64,000 nucleotides of DNA from Ignatzschineria sp. F8392 (GTDB lineage Bacteria > Pseudomonadota > Gammaproteobacteria > Cardiobacteriales > Wohlfahrtiimonadaceae): assembly GCF_002252045.1 (NCBI RefSeq), contig NZ_NEFF01000002.1, positions 186,001 through 250,000 on the forward strand. Direction: 5' to 3'. A program made the translations under genes and the position numbers. The notes under the pieces are model-generated. The model was not told the origin of the DNA, did not search any database, and worked only from the letters and a program-made list of their open reading frames with translations. This document shows, piece after piece, positions 15,816 through 25,595 of this stretch. Position 1 is the stretch's first letter; every line of letters starts with the position of its first letter.

Positions 15816-16574
15816 TTAAGCTTTAATTTTAATTCCATGAGCTGTTAAAGATTGACGAATTTGTTTCACAAATTTTAATGCCGCAATCCCATCACCATGT
15901 ACACAGATCGTTTCTGCTTTTAATGGAATAGTACTCCCTGTTACGGTAATCACTGACTGCTCCCTTACCATTTGAAGAACTTGCTCAGTTGCAATAACCG
16001 GATCCGTAATTAAAGCATTGGGTTCAGAGCGAGATGTTAATGTACCATCTGACTGATAACTTCTATCTGCAAAAACTTCACTTTTAGTTTTCAAACCAAT
16101 AGATTCCCCAGCTTCAATTAAAGCACTTCCCGATAAGCCATATAAAATCGCATGACCTTTAGATATATCCGCTACAGCTTGAGCAATAGCAGAAGCAATA
16201 GTTCGATTTACTGCCGCCATATTATACAAAGCCCCATGAGGTTTCACATGATGAATACTTCCCCCTAAAGCATGAGTAAACCCTTGCAATGCCCCAACTT
16301 GATAAATAACCAAGTTATATACTTCTTCAGCTGTTATAGCTATATTTCTTCTACCAAACCCTTGCAAATCAGCAAATCCCGGATGGGCCCCTATAGCGAC
16401 ATCATGATCTAGCGCCAACTGAACTGTTTTATGCATAACATCCGGATCACCGGCATGAAATCCACATGCTATATTAATAGAACTTACAAAAGGCAAAATT
16501 GCTTCATCATTCCCCATTTTCCAAATGCCAAAGCTTTCTCCTAAGTCACAATTGAGATCTACTATTTTCTCCAT
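15816..16574 (-). CDS. pxpA: 5-oxoprolinase subunit A (LamB/YcsF family)
   Basis: Part of the ATP-dependent 5-oxoprolinase PxpABC, which opens 5-oxo-L-proline to L-glutamate. The 252 residues fit the family. The conserved blocks [11 protein letters not shown] (residues 6-16), [12 protein letters not shown] (about 34-45), [15 protein letters not shown] (about 62-76), [10 protein letters not shown] and ICVHGDG (about 223-229) hold the Asp and His residues expected to bind metal or substrate. It lies 18 bases behind pxpC with GGGAG before its start. The cluster is more AT-rich than the thi genes, which may point to separate origin. Confidence 0.93.
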   Translation of the reverse strand: MEKIVDLNCDLGESFGIWKMGNDEAILPFVSSINIACGFHAGDPDVMHKTVQLALDHDVAIGAHPGFADLQGFGRRNIAITAEEVYNLVIYQVGALQGFTHALGGSIHHVKPHGALYNMAAVNRTIASAIAQAVADISKGHAILYGLSGSALIEAGESIGLKTKSEVFADRSYQSDGTLTSRSEPNALITDPVIATEQVLQMVREQSVITVTGSTIPLKAETICVHGDGIAALKFVKQIRQSLTAHGIKIKA

Positions 16575-16592
16575 AATTTTCTCCCGAATCTC

Positions 16593-17546
16593 TTAAGATT
16601 CTTGCAAAAGATACTCAACATTATTCAGATACTGTTGCTGTATGCTTAATTTTTTTCTAGCTTCTTCTTCATCAATTATAAGAAAACGCACTTTATTTCT
16701 CGCCGGCAAATATGCTAACTTCCATAATTCTGCCTGAGGTATAACTGCTACCCGAGGATAGCCTCCGGTACTTTGACACTCTGCAGCAAGGACAAGTGGT
16801 TGCCCATCTGGTGGAACTTGAATAACACCCTCAAAGACTCCCTGGGAGCGCATCTCTTTTACACTCTGAAATTCTAATGGATCTCCTTTTAGACGAATTC
16901 CCATACGATTGCTATTGCTATCAACTTCCCATTCTTGAGTAAAAAATTTTTTTTGGGAGTTAACATCAAATTGATCAAACTCTGGTCCCTTTAAAACAGA
17001 AACTGTACTGCTAATATAGGTTCGACTAAATGCCCTTACCCCAATGGCTCGAGTAATAGTGTGAAAAGGTTCATTTAAATGAAGCTTATCTCCTTTTGAT
17101 AGCGGAGTACCATCTCCTTTATGTCCACCGATACCATTTTTAAGATCAGTACTACAAGATCCCATTGTAGGGGCTACATCAAACCCTCCTGCAACAGCTA
17201 AATAACTATACATTCCAGAGTTATAAGTAGGTCTTAATTCAACAACTTGCCCTTTATGAATATAAGTTCTCCAACCATGCCAACCTTGACTATGCCCATC
17301 AATAATAATCACGCAATTAGAGCCTGTTACAGAAATCCAGGTACTACTATGAAACTTTAGTTTTACCGGGGTAATGATACTGACTTCAAGTGCGGGTGTA
17401 TTCCCCTCGTTTCCTACTAAACGATTTGCTAAATGAAGTGACACTCCATCAATTGCACCCGCTTTGCCTACTCCTGATTGAGCGTAAGAAAATCGACCAT
17501 AATCCTGGATGCTACTTAAAATTCCAGGGGCAAGAACCTCGATCAT
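16593..17546 (-). CDS. pxpC: 5-oxoprolinase subunit C (KipA/biotin-dependent carboxylase-like)
   Basis: The 317-residue protein belongs to the family called KipA or AHS2, which with PxpB forms the PxpBC complex that phosphorylates 5-oxoproline for PxpA. Seen segments are the N-terminal VLAPGILSSIQDYGRF (residues 4-19), GKAGAIDGVSLHLANRLVGN (about 27-46), ALEVSI, LAVAGGFDV, RMGIRLKG and the C-terminal TGGYPRVAVI. It overlaps pxpB by 4 bases at 17543-17546, so the two are translationally coupled. Related proteins are annotated as allophanate hydrolase or antagonist of KipI; the genome context with pxpA favours 5-oxoprolinase. Confidence 0.92.
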   Translation of the reverse strand: MIEVLAPGILSSIQDYGRFSYAQSGVGKAGAIDGVSLHLANRLVGNEGNTPALEVSIITPVKLKFHSSTWISVTGSNCVIIIDGHSQGWHGWRTYIHKGQVVELRPTYNSGMYSYLAVAGGFDVAPTMGSCSTDLKNGIGGHKGDGTPLSKGDKLHLNEPFHTITRAIGVRAFSRTYISSTVSVLKGPEFDQFDVNSQKKFFTQEWEVDSNSNRMGIRLKGDPLEFQSVKEMRSQGVFEGVIQVPPDGQPLVLAAECQSTGGYPRVAVIPQAELWKLAYLPARNKVRFLIIDEEEARKKLSIQQQYLNNVEYLLQES

Positions 17547-18214
17547 ACTAATATCTCCTCTACAACAAAACGTAATTGATCTCCAGGATGAAATAGCGAA
17601 GGATTATCCCTATTTTGATCAAAAAATAGTAATTCAGTATTACCAATAATCTGCCAACCTCCGGGGGACTCTCTAGGATATACCCCTGTTTGAGCGCCCC
17701 CTATTCCAACACTACCAGCAGGTATACTCATCCTTGGTTTTGATCTTCTTGGTGTATGGATTTTTGAATCTAACCCTCCTAGGTAAACAAAACCTGGCAT
17801 AAAACCTATAAAGTAGACTGTATAAATAGGTGCTGTATGAAGCTTAATAACTTCATCTATTGTCATATGATTCTGCCGAGCCACGTCGAGTAAATCTGGG
17901 CCTTTGTTTCCACCATACACAACAGGAACTTCTAATAATTTTCCACCCGTTTCTTGTGAAAAATTATTTTTTTTAGAGTCTTCCCATAATTGACGAAGTT
18001 GTTGTTTCAATATATTTCTATCAATATCACTATACGGATTAAGTAATATTGTTAAATTATTCATACCGGGAACAATATCAATAATAGAGGTATCCTCTCC
18101 ATCTTCTAGTTGTTTCCCAATCCACCAAATTTTCTGTTGGTTCTCTAAACTGATTTCACCATCAACTGAAAGTGTAATTCCCCGATCACCAATGGTATAT
18201 ATGCTTACAGACAC
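17543..18214 (-). CDS. pxpB: 5-oxoprolinase subunit B (KipI family)
   Basis: The 223-residue protein has the family core: GDRGITLSVDG near the N-terminus, VPGMNNLTILL (about residue 48), LEVPVVYGG, the cyclophilin-like block YTVYFIGFMPGFVYLGGLD (about residues 131-149) and PRRSKPRMSIPAGSVGIGG, and GGWQIIGNTEL near the C-terminus. It is the first gene of the pxpBCA-permease operon. A ribosome site GGAGG is seen just before the start (plus-strand CCTCC at about 18221). In Bacillus the KipI homologue also inhibits a sporulation kinase; this is not expected here. Confidence 0.92.
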   Translation of the reverse strand: MSVSIYTIGDRGITLSVDGEISLENQQKIWWIGKQLEDGEDTSIIDIVPGMNNLTILLNPYSDIDRNILKQQLRQLWEDSKKNNFSQETGGKLLEVPVVYGGNKGPDLLDVARQNHMTIDEVIKLHTAPIYTVYFIGFMPGFVYLGGLDSKIHTPRRSKPRMSIPAGSVGIGGAQTGVYPRESPGGWQIIGNTELLFFDQNRDNPSLFHPGDQLRFVVEEILV

Positions 18215-18329
18215 AAAATCCTCCTATGATTGTTATAATTATATAATTAGCATACAGTGCTCTAGGGTATCTGTATATTTACTCAAAAATAAATATGTTG
18301 TTTATTTTATATTTTGTGAAGAACTAAGA

Positions 18330-18896
18330 TTACTTCTTCGGCCTAAAGGCGGTGGTCACCGCTTCATTAACCTCGATATATCCGGCACCAATGAGATCTA
18401 GGCAGTATGGAATTGCGGAGAAGATTCCATTGACCACTGTTTTACCCTCTTTATCTTTAACGCCGGCGAGGGTCTCTTCGATCGCTCTTGGGCGACCGGG
18501 GAGATTGACAATTAAGCTCTCTTTACGAATCACCCCTACTTGTCGTGAGAGAATCGCCGTTGGGACAAAGTAGAGACTCACCTGACGCATCTGCTCGCCA
18601 AACCCTGGCATCTCCTTATCGGCAACCGCTAAGGTGGCATCGGGCGTAACATCTCGCTTAGTAGGGCCTGTTCCTCCGGTAGTCAAAACAAGATCACAAT
18701 GGAGATTATCCACCAGATCTTTGAGCGCCTCTTCAATCACCGGTTGCTCATCTGCAATCAGGCGTTCATGAAATTCAATCTCATTTTTAATAGCTGAAGA
18801 GAGCCACGCTTTGAGATGGGGAATTCCCTCATCTTTATAGACTCCTTGGCTCGCTCTATCGGATACGGAGACAACACCTATCTTAATCACTTGCAT
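18330..18896 (-). CDS. mogA: Molybdopterin adenylyltransferase
   Basis: Adenylylates molybdopterin before molybdate insertion in molybdenum cofactor synthesis. The 188 residues fit the MogA family. Seen are KIGVVSVSDRASQGVYKDEG at residues 5-24, the MPT-binding loop LTTGGTGPTKRDVTPDAT (about residues 71-88) with the conserved Asp and Thr, and LPGRPRAIEETL near residue 133. It lies alone on the minus strand, 115 bases upstream of pxpB in transcript order and 90 bases past the nuo terminator. No other moa, moe or molybdoenzyme gene is in the window. Confidence 0.95.
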   Translation of the reverse strand: MQVIKIGVVSVSDRASQGVYKDEGIPHLKAWLSSAIKNEIEFHERLIADEQPVIEEALKDLVDNLHCDLVLTTGGTGPTKRDVTPDATLAVADKEMPGFGEQMRQVSLYFVPTAILSRQVGVIRKESLIVNLPGRPRAIEETLAGVKDKEGKTVVNGIFSAIPYCLDLIGAGYIEVNEAVTTAFRPKK

Positions 18897-18986
18897 CTTT
18901 AACTCCCTTCTTACGATTGATCTTTTCTAATCTTTTTCTAATCTGATCACTCATTTTATCAAATCACCTACTGAAATGCCGGAGAT

Positions 18987-19022
18987 AAAAAAAGATCTTG
19001 TAATCGATGACTACAAGATCTT
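18987..19022 (-). terminator. Terminator of the nuo operon
   Basis: On the minus strand an 11-base-pair stem AAGATCTTGTA/TACAAGATCTT with a 9-base loop is followed by seven T (A run 18987-18993). It lies 51 bases beyond the nuoN stop. Confidence 0.9.
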
Positions 19023-19072
19023 CTCTCTACTCTACCGATCGATTTAATGATCGATCGACTGAACTATCGATT

Positions 19073-20536
19073 CTAGAAGAAGCTATAGAGCAGTGATGGG
19101 AAGACTCCTAAAAGAATTAAGAGCATCACATTGATATTGAAGAATACTTGGCTTGTACCCGTTGCTTCTAATGTCAACTCACGTCCTGATACCTCTTCAT
19201 CAAAGAACATCACTTTGATAACACGGAGATAGTAGTAAAGACCGATCACAGACATTAAGAGAGCAAAGATCACAGTGTAGAGATGACCTGCTTCGAACGC
19301 TGCACGCAATACTACAAATTTTGCATAGAAGCCGACGAAGAATGGAATGCCGCCCATCGACAACATGACACATGCAAGAAGAATCGCATACCATGCATGA
19401 CTCTTCGCAAAGCCTTTAAGATCATCAATCGCTTGAATCTCTTTACCATTGATCTTCACAGAGAGGATAAAGCCAAATGCAGCTGTCGTCGTCAATGCAT
19501 AAGTGATTGCATAGAAGATACCAGCGCTAAGCGCATTATCTGATTCTGCAGTAATGAGTAGACCTAGGAGGATAAATCCAGCATGTGAGACCGCTGAATA
19601 ACCGAGCATACGGCGCAGATTATCCTGTTTAAGTGCCACTAAGTTACCGATGATAAAGGAGATAATTGAGATTGCGATAATAAAGGGCTGCCAATTAGGT
19701 GCAAATGCTTCTAAAGCACCAATTAAGAGGAATGCCGCCATGATAAAGCTGGCAATCTTAGGTGCCGCACCGATAAACATCGCAACAGCAACTGGAGCGC
19801 CTTCATAGACATCAGGCACCCAGTTATGGAACGGAGCGCCCCCTAACTTAAAGACCACACCCACAATCAAGAAGACTGCAGAGAAGAGCATTAAGCGTGC
19901 TTGACTATCGGTCATCCCATCAGCAATCACATTGTTGATATCGATAAATTGTAACGAGCTTGTCGCACCATAGAGAAGCGCCATACCAAAGAGTAAGATC
20001 CCCGATGACATCGCCCCGACAACAAAGTACTTCATTGCCGCTTCCGAACCTTTTTGGCTACGGCGATTGAGCGCCACTAAACCATACATCGGGAGTGACA
20101 TCAGCTCAAGACCCACATAGACCGTTAAGAGACTTGCCGCAGAAACAAGTACTAACATCCCCAAGGTACTCAAGAGGATGAGAACATAATATTCTGCATT
20201 TGCAATATCACTATCGGCTAAACGTCCGTAGCTATAGATTAAGCCAAATGCCACAACAATCGTCATCGCCACTTTCAGGAGCAGTGAGATCGGATTATAG
20301 GTGATCTCCCCAAACCAGAAAGCATCTGCCCCTATAATGCCACCGGTGAGGTCCACATTATATTGGTAGAGCGAGAGAATTGCTGTTCCAAAGAGCGCAA
20401 TAAGGGAAAGCGTATAGAGCATCGACTGCTTCGCATTCTTATTTAAGCTCTCATATAACAAGATGATGACGATCATACTCATCAAGAAGATCTCAGGAAG
20501 AGCAACGAGTATATCTGTCAGTTTAAATTCCATCAT
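19073..20536 (-). CDS. nuoN: NADH-quinone oxidoreductase subunit N
   Basis: Antiporter-like proton-pumping subunit in the membrane arm of complex I. The 487 residues contain about 14 hydrophobic helices. Seen are the family blocks VYVGLELMSLPMYGLVAL (about residues 137-154, with the conserved Glu), GAMSSGILLFGMALLYG, LGGAPFHNWVPDVYEGAP (the conserved Lys lies just before), and RRMLGYSAVSHAGFILLG. Last gene of the 14-gene operon, 12 bases behind nuoM, with a strong terminator following. Confidence 0.96.
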   Translation of the reverse strand: MMEFKLTDILVALPEIFLMSMIVIILLYESLNKNAKQSMLYTLSLIALFGTAILSLYQYNVDLTGGIIGADAFWFGEITYNPISLLLKVAMTIVVAFGLIYSYGRLADSDIANAEYYVLILLSTLGMLVLVSAASLLTVYVGLELMSLPMYGLVALNRRSQKGSEAAMKYFVVGAMSSGILLFGMALLYGATSSLQFIDINNVIADGMTDSQARLMLFSAVFLIVGVVFKLGGAPFHNWVPDVYEGAPVAVAMFIGAAPKIASFIMAAFLLIGALEAFAPNWQPFIIAISIISFIIGNLVALKQDNLRRMLGYSAVSHAGFILLGLLITAESDNALSAGIFYAITYALTTTAAFGFILSVKINGKEIQAIDDLKGFAKSHAWYAILLACVMLSMGGIPFFVGFYAKFVVLRAAFEAGHLYTVIFALLMSVIGLYYYLRVIKVMFFDEEVSGRELTLEATGTSQVFFNINVMLLILLGVFPSLLYSFF

Positions 20537-20548
20537 TTTTAACGTCCT

Positions 20549-22063
20549 TTAGAATTGAGCTGTCAAATGAACAAGAAGTCCATCAATCGTTGTCTGCATG
20601 AGATTCGCAATTGGCTCCGGCCAAACCCCAAGAAGAATGACAAGAATTGCTAATGAACCTAACATGAACCACTCGCGACCGTTGATATCTTTCATCTGTC
20701 TGACATGGTCATGAACGATATCCCCTAAGATCACTCGTTTTGTTAACCAGAGGTTATATGCCGCACTGAGAATCAATGATAAGGCAACTAAAAGAGCGAT
20801 ATAGATTGAATAGTGGAAGCTTGCAAGGATTGTCCAGAACTCACCAATAAACCCTGAGGTTCCTGGAAGTCCTGAGTTCGCCATTGCAAAGAAGATAAAG
20901 AATGCCCCAAATACTGGCATCGCATTGATCACACCACCATAATCTGCAATCTCTCTTGAATGGATACGATCATAGAGAACACCGATACAGAGGAACATTC
21001 CCGCAGATACAAGACCATGAGAGATCATCTGCATCATTCCCCCTTGAAGGGCCATCTGCATCGCTTCAGGATCGAGATCGCCACCATCTAACATCGCAAC
21101 AGGCAAGATAAATGCTAATGTTACAAAGCCCATATGGGAGATTGAGGAGTAAGCGATCATCTTCTTCATATCGCGCTGTACAAGTGCTACTAACGCAATA
21201 TAGAGAATCGCAATCACACTGAGCGCCACTACAAACCACGCAAAATATGCCGCTCCTAATGGTGCAATAGGTAACATAAAGCGAACAAATCCATAACCCC
21301 CAATTTTAAGGGTAATCGCAGCTAGAATCACAGAACCACCGGTCGGTGCTTCAACGTGCGCTGAAGGTAACCAAGTATGAACCGGGAACATCGGCACTTT
21401 TACCGCAAATCCAGCAAGGAATGCGAAGAAGAGCCATTTCTGTGTACTCTCTGCGATCTCAAGATTTTGAAAGCCTAAGATATTGAAGTTACCGCTTTGG
21501 AGATAGAGATAGATCAATGCCACAAGCAGGAAGATCGAACCTAAGAAGGTGTAGAGGAAGAACTTCAATGCCGCAGTAATACGACCTGGTCCACCCCAGA
21601 TCCCGATAATTAAGAACATCGGAATGAGCATCGCTTCGAAGAAGATATAGAAGAGAATCCCATCAACAGAAGCAAAGATACCATTCATCAATCCTTCAAG
21701 GATGAGGAATGCTGCAAAATATTGATGTGGACGATCTTTAATAATCTCCCAACCGGCGATCACAACCAAAATAGTGACAAAAGTTGTGAGGACGATAAAG
21801 GGCATAGAGAAACCATCTACCCCTAAATGATACCCAATTCCAAGATCTCGACTCCAGACATAGTTCTCTACAAACTGCATCGCAGTTGTGTCTGAATTGA
21901 ACTGGAATATAAGTGGTAACGATATAATAAATGTAAGAATAGCAAAGGCTAATGAGGTCCAACGGACTCGGGTCGGCTCATTGCCAACCGCGAGTACCAC
22001 TAACCCCCCGATAATCGGAAGCCAAATGACTAAACTTAACCAAGAGATTTGCATTGTTTCCAT
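20549..22063 (-). CDS. nuoM: NADH-quinone oxidoreductase subunit M
   Basis: Second antiporter-like subunit of the membrane arm. The 504 residues hold about 14 hydrophobic helices. Seen are GVDGFSMPFIVLT, FYIFFEAMLIPMFLIIGIWG (conserved Glu in helix 5), VKVPMFPVHTWLPSAHVEAPT with the conserved Lys, and KKMIAYSSISHMGFV. Length matches the family. It lies 9 bases after nuoL, within the operon and without visible defects. Confidence 0.96.
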   Translation of the reverse strand: METMQISWLSLVIWLPIIGGLVVLAVGNEPTRVRWTSLAFAILTFIISLPLIFQFNSDTTAMQFVENYVWSRDLGIGYHLGVDGFSMPFIVLTTFVTILVVIAGWEIIKDRPHQYFAAFLILEGLMNGIFASVDGILFYIFFEAMLIPMFLIIGIWGGPGRITAALKFFLYTFLGSIFLLVALIYLYLQSGNFNILGFQNLEIAESTQKWLFFAFLAGFAVKVPMFPVHTWLPSAHVEAPTGGSVILAAITLKIGGYGFVRFMLPIAPLGAAYFAWFVVALSVIAILYIALVALVQRDMKKMIAYSSISHMGFVTLAFILPVAMLDGGDLDPEAMQMALQGGMMQMISHGLVSAGMFLCIGVLYDRIHSREIADYGGVINAMPVFGAFFIFFAMANSGLPGTSGFIGEFWTILASFHYSIYIALLVALSLILSAAYNLWLTKRVILGDIVHDHVRQMKDINGREWFMLGSLAILVILLGVWPEPIANLMQTTIDGLLVHLTAQF

Positions 22064-22072
22064 TGTTTATTC

Positions 22073-24079
22073 CTAGTTAAAAAATACGACCCATGTCATA
22101 AGCGCTAATAGACCAACTACCATTAAGAATGCTGCATGATAGATGTACCCAGTTTGAATACGACGGATAACGCCACCTACAAAGGAGGCTACATGTGCCG
22201 CACCAAATACAATCCCTCGGTCGATCAGTTTGTCATCGATCTTCTGCCAGAAGAAGCGACCTAAGCCCACAGAGCCATTCGCAATCACCTTCTGGTTAAA
22301 GTCATCGAAGTAGTATTTATTCTCAAATACTCGATAAAGACCGATCTTCTCAAGGATCTCTTTACCCTTCGCTGCCACTTTCGGCTGAATAAGGAAGCTA
22401 TACCAAGCGACCGCAATACCGAGAAGCGTGAGATAGAATGCTGGCGCTGTCAATGCTTCTTTCGTCATCGCCCAAGAGCCTTCAAAGCCCTGCTTCATAA
22501 TCTCTGTTGCCGGATTGACTGCATTATTGATATAGACAGAATCGGCTAAGAAGGTATTTTCAAACATCATCGGCGCCATATACCAACCGAGAATAACCGA
22601 TGGAATCGCAAGAAGAATCAAGGGAAGTGTAACAACCCATGGTGACTCTTTTGGCGTCTCTGGTAAAACACTCTCATCTTCACTGTGATGATCATGTCCT
22701 AAGGACTCATCAACAGTGTAACGCGCTTTACCATGGAAGACTAAGAAGTACATTCTAAAGGTATAGAGCGCAGTCATAAAGACCCCGATCTCAAGTGCTA
22801 AGTGGGCAAAACCAGAACCAAATGTTGAGCTATGCTCAAGCGACCAGATAATCCCCTCTTTTGAGTAGTATCCAGAGAAGAATGGCATCCCCACAAGTGC
22901 TAAAGAACCGATCAATGTAGTGATCCAAGTAATCGGCATCTTCTTACGAAGGCCTCCCATAAAGCGCATATCTTGAACATGGCTCATTCCGATAATCACC
23001 GAACCTGCGCCTAAGAAGAGAAGTGCTTTAAAGAATGCATGCGTTGTTAAGTGGAATGCTGCAAGTGAGTATGCAGATGCCCCTAATGCTACCGTCATAT
23101 AACCTAATTGTGAGATTGTCGAGTAAGCAATAACGCGTTTAATATCATTTTGGAAGAGACCTAAAACTCCCATAAAGAGTGCGGTAATCGCACCAAGGAT
23201 CATCACCATTGAGAGCGCTGTTGTTGAGAGCTCATAGATCGGTGACATTCTCGCAACCATAAAGATCCCTGCAGTAACCATCGTCGCCGCGTGAATCAAT
23301 GCGGAGATTGGGGTTGGACCTTCCATCGAATCGGGTAACCAGACATGAAGTGGAACCTGTGCTGATTTACCCATCGCCCCGATGAAGAGGAAGACTGCTG
23401 CAAAGGTCATGATATTCCAATCAGTTCCTAAGAAGTGGAGTGTTCCTGCCGCTTCAGGAAGACGGTCAAACGCCTCCGTATAGGTCAGTGAGCTCGTCAT
23501 GTAAGCAACACAAGCGATTCCGATTAAGAAACCGAAGTCCCCTACACGGTTCACTAAGAATGCTTTCATGTTGGCATAGGTCGCTGTTGGCTTTTTAAAC
23601 CAGAAACCGATCAAGAGATAAGAGACAAGACCTACCGCTTCCCATCCGAAGAAGAGTTGCATGAAGTTGTTAGACATCACAAGCATCAACATGGAGAAGG
23701 TAAAGAGTGAGATATAGCTAAAGAAGCGGTTATATCCCGGATCACCTTTCATATACCCTACAGAGTAGAGATGAACCATTGTTGATACAGAGGTGATAAC
23801 CACCATCATCATCGCCGTTAAGTTATCGACTAAGAAGCCAACACCGACGCTTAATGATCCTGTATCCATCCAGGTGTAGATATTTTCATCAAAGATTGGT
23901 GCACGTCCTGACATATGCTCAATAAGAACATAGCCAGAGAGAAGTGCCGCAATCGCGACAAAAACGATCGTGACAGTATGTGCCACCTTTTCATTAATTA
24001 CTCGGCAGAAAAGACCCGAGATAATTGAACCAAAGAGGGGCAATAAAACAATTAAAAGATAGATATACTTTAAGTCCAT
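22073..24079 (-). CDS. nuoL: NADH-quinone oxidoreductase subunit L
   Basis: Distal antiporter-like subunit of complex I with the long lateral helix. The 668-residue length is usual. Seen are GVGFLVDNLTAMMMVVITSV, LFFGWEAVGLVSYLLIGFW (about residues 144-162), the Lys-containing GKSAQVPLHVWLPDSMEGPT (about residues 236-255), KRVIAYSTISQLGYM, and a His/Glu-rich loop (HDHHSEDESV) near residue 455. The C-terminal amphipathic helix and final membrane helix are present. It lies 4 bases after nuoK. Confidence 0.97.
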   Translation of the reverse strand: MDLKYIYLLIVLLPLFGSIISGLFCRVINEKVAHTVTIVFVAIAALLSGYVLIEHMSGRAPIFDENIYTWMDTGSLSVGVGFLVDNLTAMMMVVITSVSTMVHLYSVGYMKGDPGYNRFFSYISLFTFSMLMLVMSNNFMQLFFGWEAVGLVSYLLIGFWFKKPTATYANMKAFLVNRVGDFGFLIGIACVAYMTSSLTYTEAFDRLPEAAGTLHFLGTDWNIMTFAAVFLFIGAMGKSAQVPLHVWLPDSMEGPTPISALIHAATMVTAGIFMVARMSPIYELSTTALSMVMILGAITALFMGVLGLFQNDIKRVIAYSTISQLGYMTVALGASAYSLAAFHLTTHAFFKALLFLGAGSVIIGMSHVQDMRFMGGLRKKMPITWITTLIGSLALVGMPFFSGYYSKEGIIWSLEHSSTFGSGFAHLALEIGVFMTALYTFRMYFLVFHGKARYTVDESLGHDHHSEDESVLPETPKESPWVVTLPLILLAIPSVILGWYMAPMMFENTFLADSVYINNAVNPATEIMKQGFEGSWAMTKEALTAPAFYLTLLGIAVAWYSFLIQPKVAAKGKEILEKIGLYRVFENKYYFDDFNQKVIANGSVGLGRFFWQKIDDKLIDRGIVFGAAHVASFVGGVIRRIQTGYIYHAAFLMVVGLLALMTWVVFFN

Positions 24080-24083
24080 TGCA

Positions 24084-24392
24084 CTAGCCTCTTAATTCCG
24101 TAATTTCATCGACATTAATGCTACCGCGATTTCTGAATACTAACACTAAGATTGCAAGACCAATCGCCGCTTCCGCAGCTGCAACCGCTAATGTAAAGAA
24201 GACAAAAATCTGCCCATTTAAATCGCCCGAGAACTGTGAGAATGCAACAAAAAGCGTACTACTTGCTAGTAACATTAACTCGATACACATCAAGAGAACA
24301 ATCAAGTTCTTACGATTGATGAAGATCCCCGCAGTACTAATTCCAAATAGAATCGTCGAGAGAATAATATAATCATCTATGACTAAATTCAT
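24084..24392 (-). CDS. nuoK: NADH-quinone oxidoreductase subunit K
   Basis: Small three-helix membrane subunit of complex I, 102 residues, the usual size. The two functionally important Glu residues are seen in [11 protein letters not shown] (about residue 37) and [12 protein letters not shown] (about residue 73). It is packed between nuoJ and nuoL with gaps of 2 and 4 bases. Confidence 0.96.
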   Translation of the reverse strand: MNLVIDDYIILSTILFGISTAGIFINRKNLIVLLMCIELMLLASSTLFVAFSQFSGDLNGQIFVFFTLAVAAAEAAIGLAILVLVFRNRGSINVDEITELRG

Positions 24393-24394
24393 AC

Positions 24395-25072
24395 CTATTT
24401 TTCCTCCTCTTCTGTAACTGCGTCTTCGCTCTCTTCCTTCACAGGTGCCGGCGCTAAAACCGCAGAATCCATCTTCACCATACGTACACGTTTTGTTGGA
24501 TCTGCCTTAATTGCCCAGCTGACAGAGACATCTTTACGACGAAGTGGTCCGATACGGCGTGTTAAAGCGATCGCCGCAATCATCGCTACTAAAAGAATCA
24601 ATGCGGTCGCTTCAAATGCATAGATATAGTTCGTGTAGAGAAGCACCCCTAACTCTTGCGCATTGGTTAACTCAGCGCCTGCACGGATCGATTCAACACC
24701 ACCTTCGAGCGCGAATTGATTCGCAATAAAGCTATCGCCCCCTAAGATTACAATAAGAATCTCTGCAATAAAGATGATCGCGACTAATACCGCAATCGGC
24801 AAGTAACGAACAAAACCCTCTTTTAAGAGATCATGCGGAATATCGAGCATCATCACCGCAAAGAGGAAGAAGACCATCACCGCACCACAGTAGATAATAA
24901 TCAAGGAGAGTGCTAAGAACTCCGCTTGAAGAAGTAACCAACAGCAGCTCACCATCACAAAGATCAGAACTAGGTGCAGTACTGATGTCATGGTATTTTT
25001 TGCACTCACCACTCTAATCGCTGAATAGATCGTGATTAGTGCGAAGATATAAAATAGTATCTTAAATAACAT
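24395..25072 (-). CDS. nuoJ: NADH-quinone oxidoreductase subunit J
   Basis: Membrane subunit of complex I with five predicted helices, 225 residues. Seen is the conserved helix 3 block [20 protein letters not shown] (about residues 57-76), where the pi-bulge lies in known structures. The C-terminal 50 residues are a hydrophilic, Glu-rich cytoplasmic tail ([16 protein letters not shown]), longer than in some relatives. It follows nuoI by 9 bases. Confidence 0.95.
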   Translation of the reverse strand: MLFKILFYIFALITIYSAIRVVSAKNTMTSVLHLVLIFVMVSCCWLLLQAEFLALSLIIIYCGAVMVFFLFAVMMLDIPHDLLKEGFVRYLPIAVLVAIIFIAEILIVILGGDSFIANQFALEGGVESIRAGAELTNAQELGVLLYTNYIYAFEATALILLVAMIAAIALTRRIGPLRRKDVSVSWAIKADPTKRVRMVKMDSAVLAPAPVKEESEDAVTEEEEK

Positions 25073-25081
25073 CTTCCCCTC

Positions 25082-25573
25082 CTAGTATAAGTGAGAATCT
25101 GCAGCACGATCTTTAGCGATTTGTACTTCATACTTATCGCCAAGTGCTAAGAGAGATTCTTTTGTGATGATATTTTCGCCCTTCTCTTCCATATGGTATT
25201 CAAAGACGCGTGTTAAGACGATTGAATCCACAGGACATGCTTGTTCACACAATCCACAGAAGATGCATTTGAAAAGATCGATATCGTAACGTGTCGTACG
25301 ACGAGTGCCATCGCCACGCTCTTCGGTATCAATCGTAATTGCTAATGCAGGACAGACTGCTTCACACAATTTACAACCGATGCAACGCTCTTCCCCATTC
25401 GGATAGCGACGCAATGCGTGAAGCCCACGAAAACGCCCAGATTGTGGGGTTTTCTCAAACGGATACTCAATCGTGAATTTCGGTCTAAAGAAATAACGTA
25501 AGGTAATTCCTAAACCTTTACGTAATTCTTTTAACGTAAATGTCTCGTAGAGTGATTTTAAATATCTAAACAT
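25082..25573 (-). CDS. nuoI: NADH-quinone oxidoreductase subunit I
   Basis: Peripheral-arm subunit that carries two [4Fe-4S] clusters (N6a and N6b) between NuoG and NuoB. The 163 residues contain two ferredoxin motifs, [12 protein letters not shown] (about residues 63-74) and [12 protein letters not shown] (about 102-113). An N-terminal amphipathic segment contacts the membrane part. It lies 22 bases after nuoH. Confidence 0.97.
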   Translation of the reverse strand: MFRYLKSLYETFTLKELRKGLGITLRYFFRPKFTIEYPFEKTPQSGRFRGLHALRRYPNGEERCIGCKLCEAVCPALAITIDTEERGDGTRRTTRYDIDLFKCIFCGLCEQACPVDSIVLTRVFEYHMEEKGENIITKESLLALGDKYEVQIAKDRAADSHLY

Positions 25574-25595
25574 ATGTTAGTTCCTACCTATTCCT

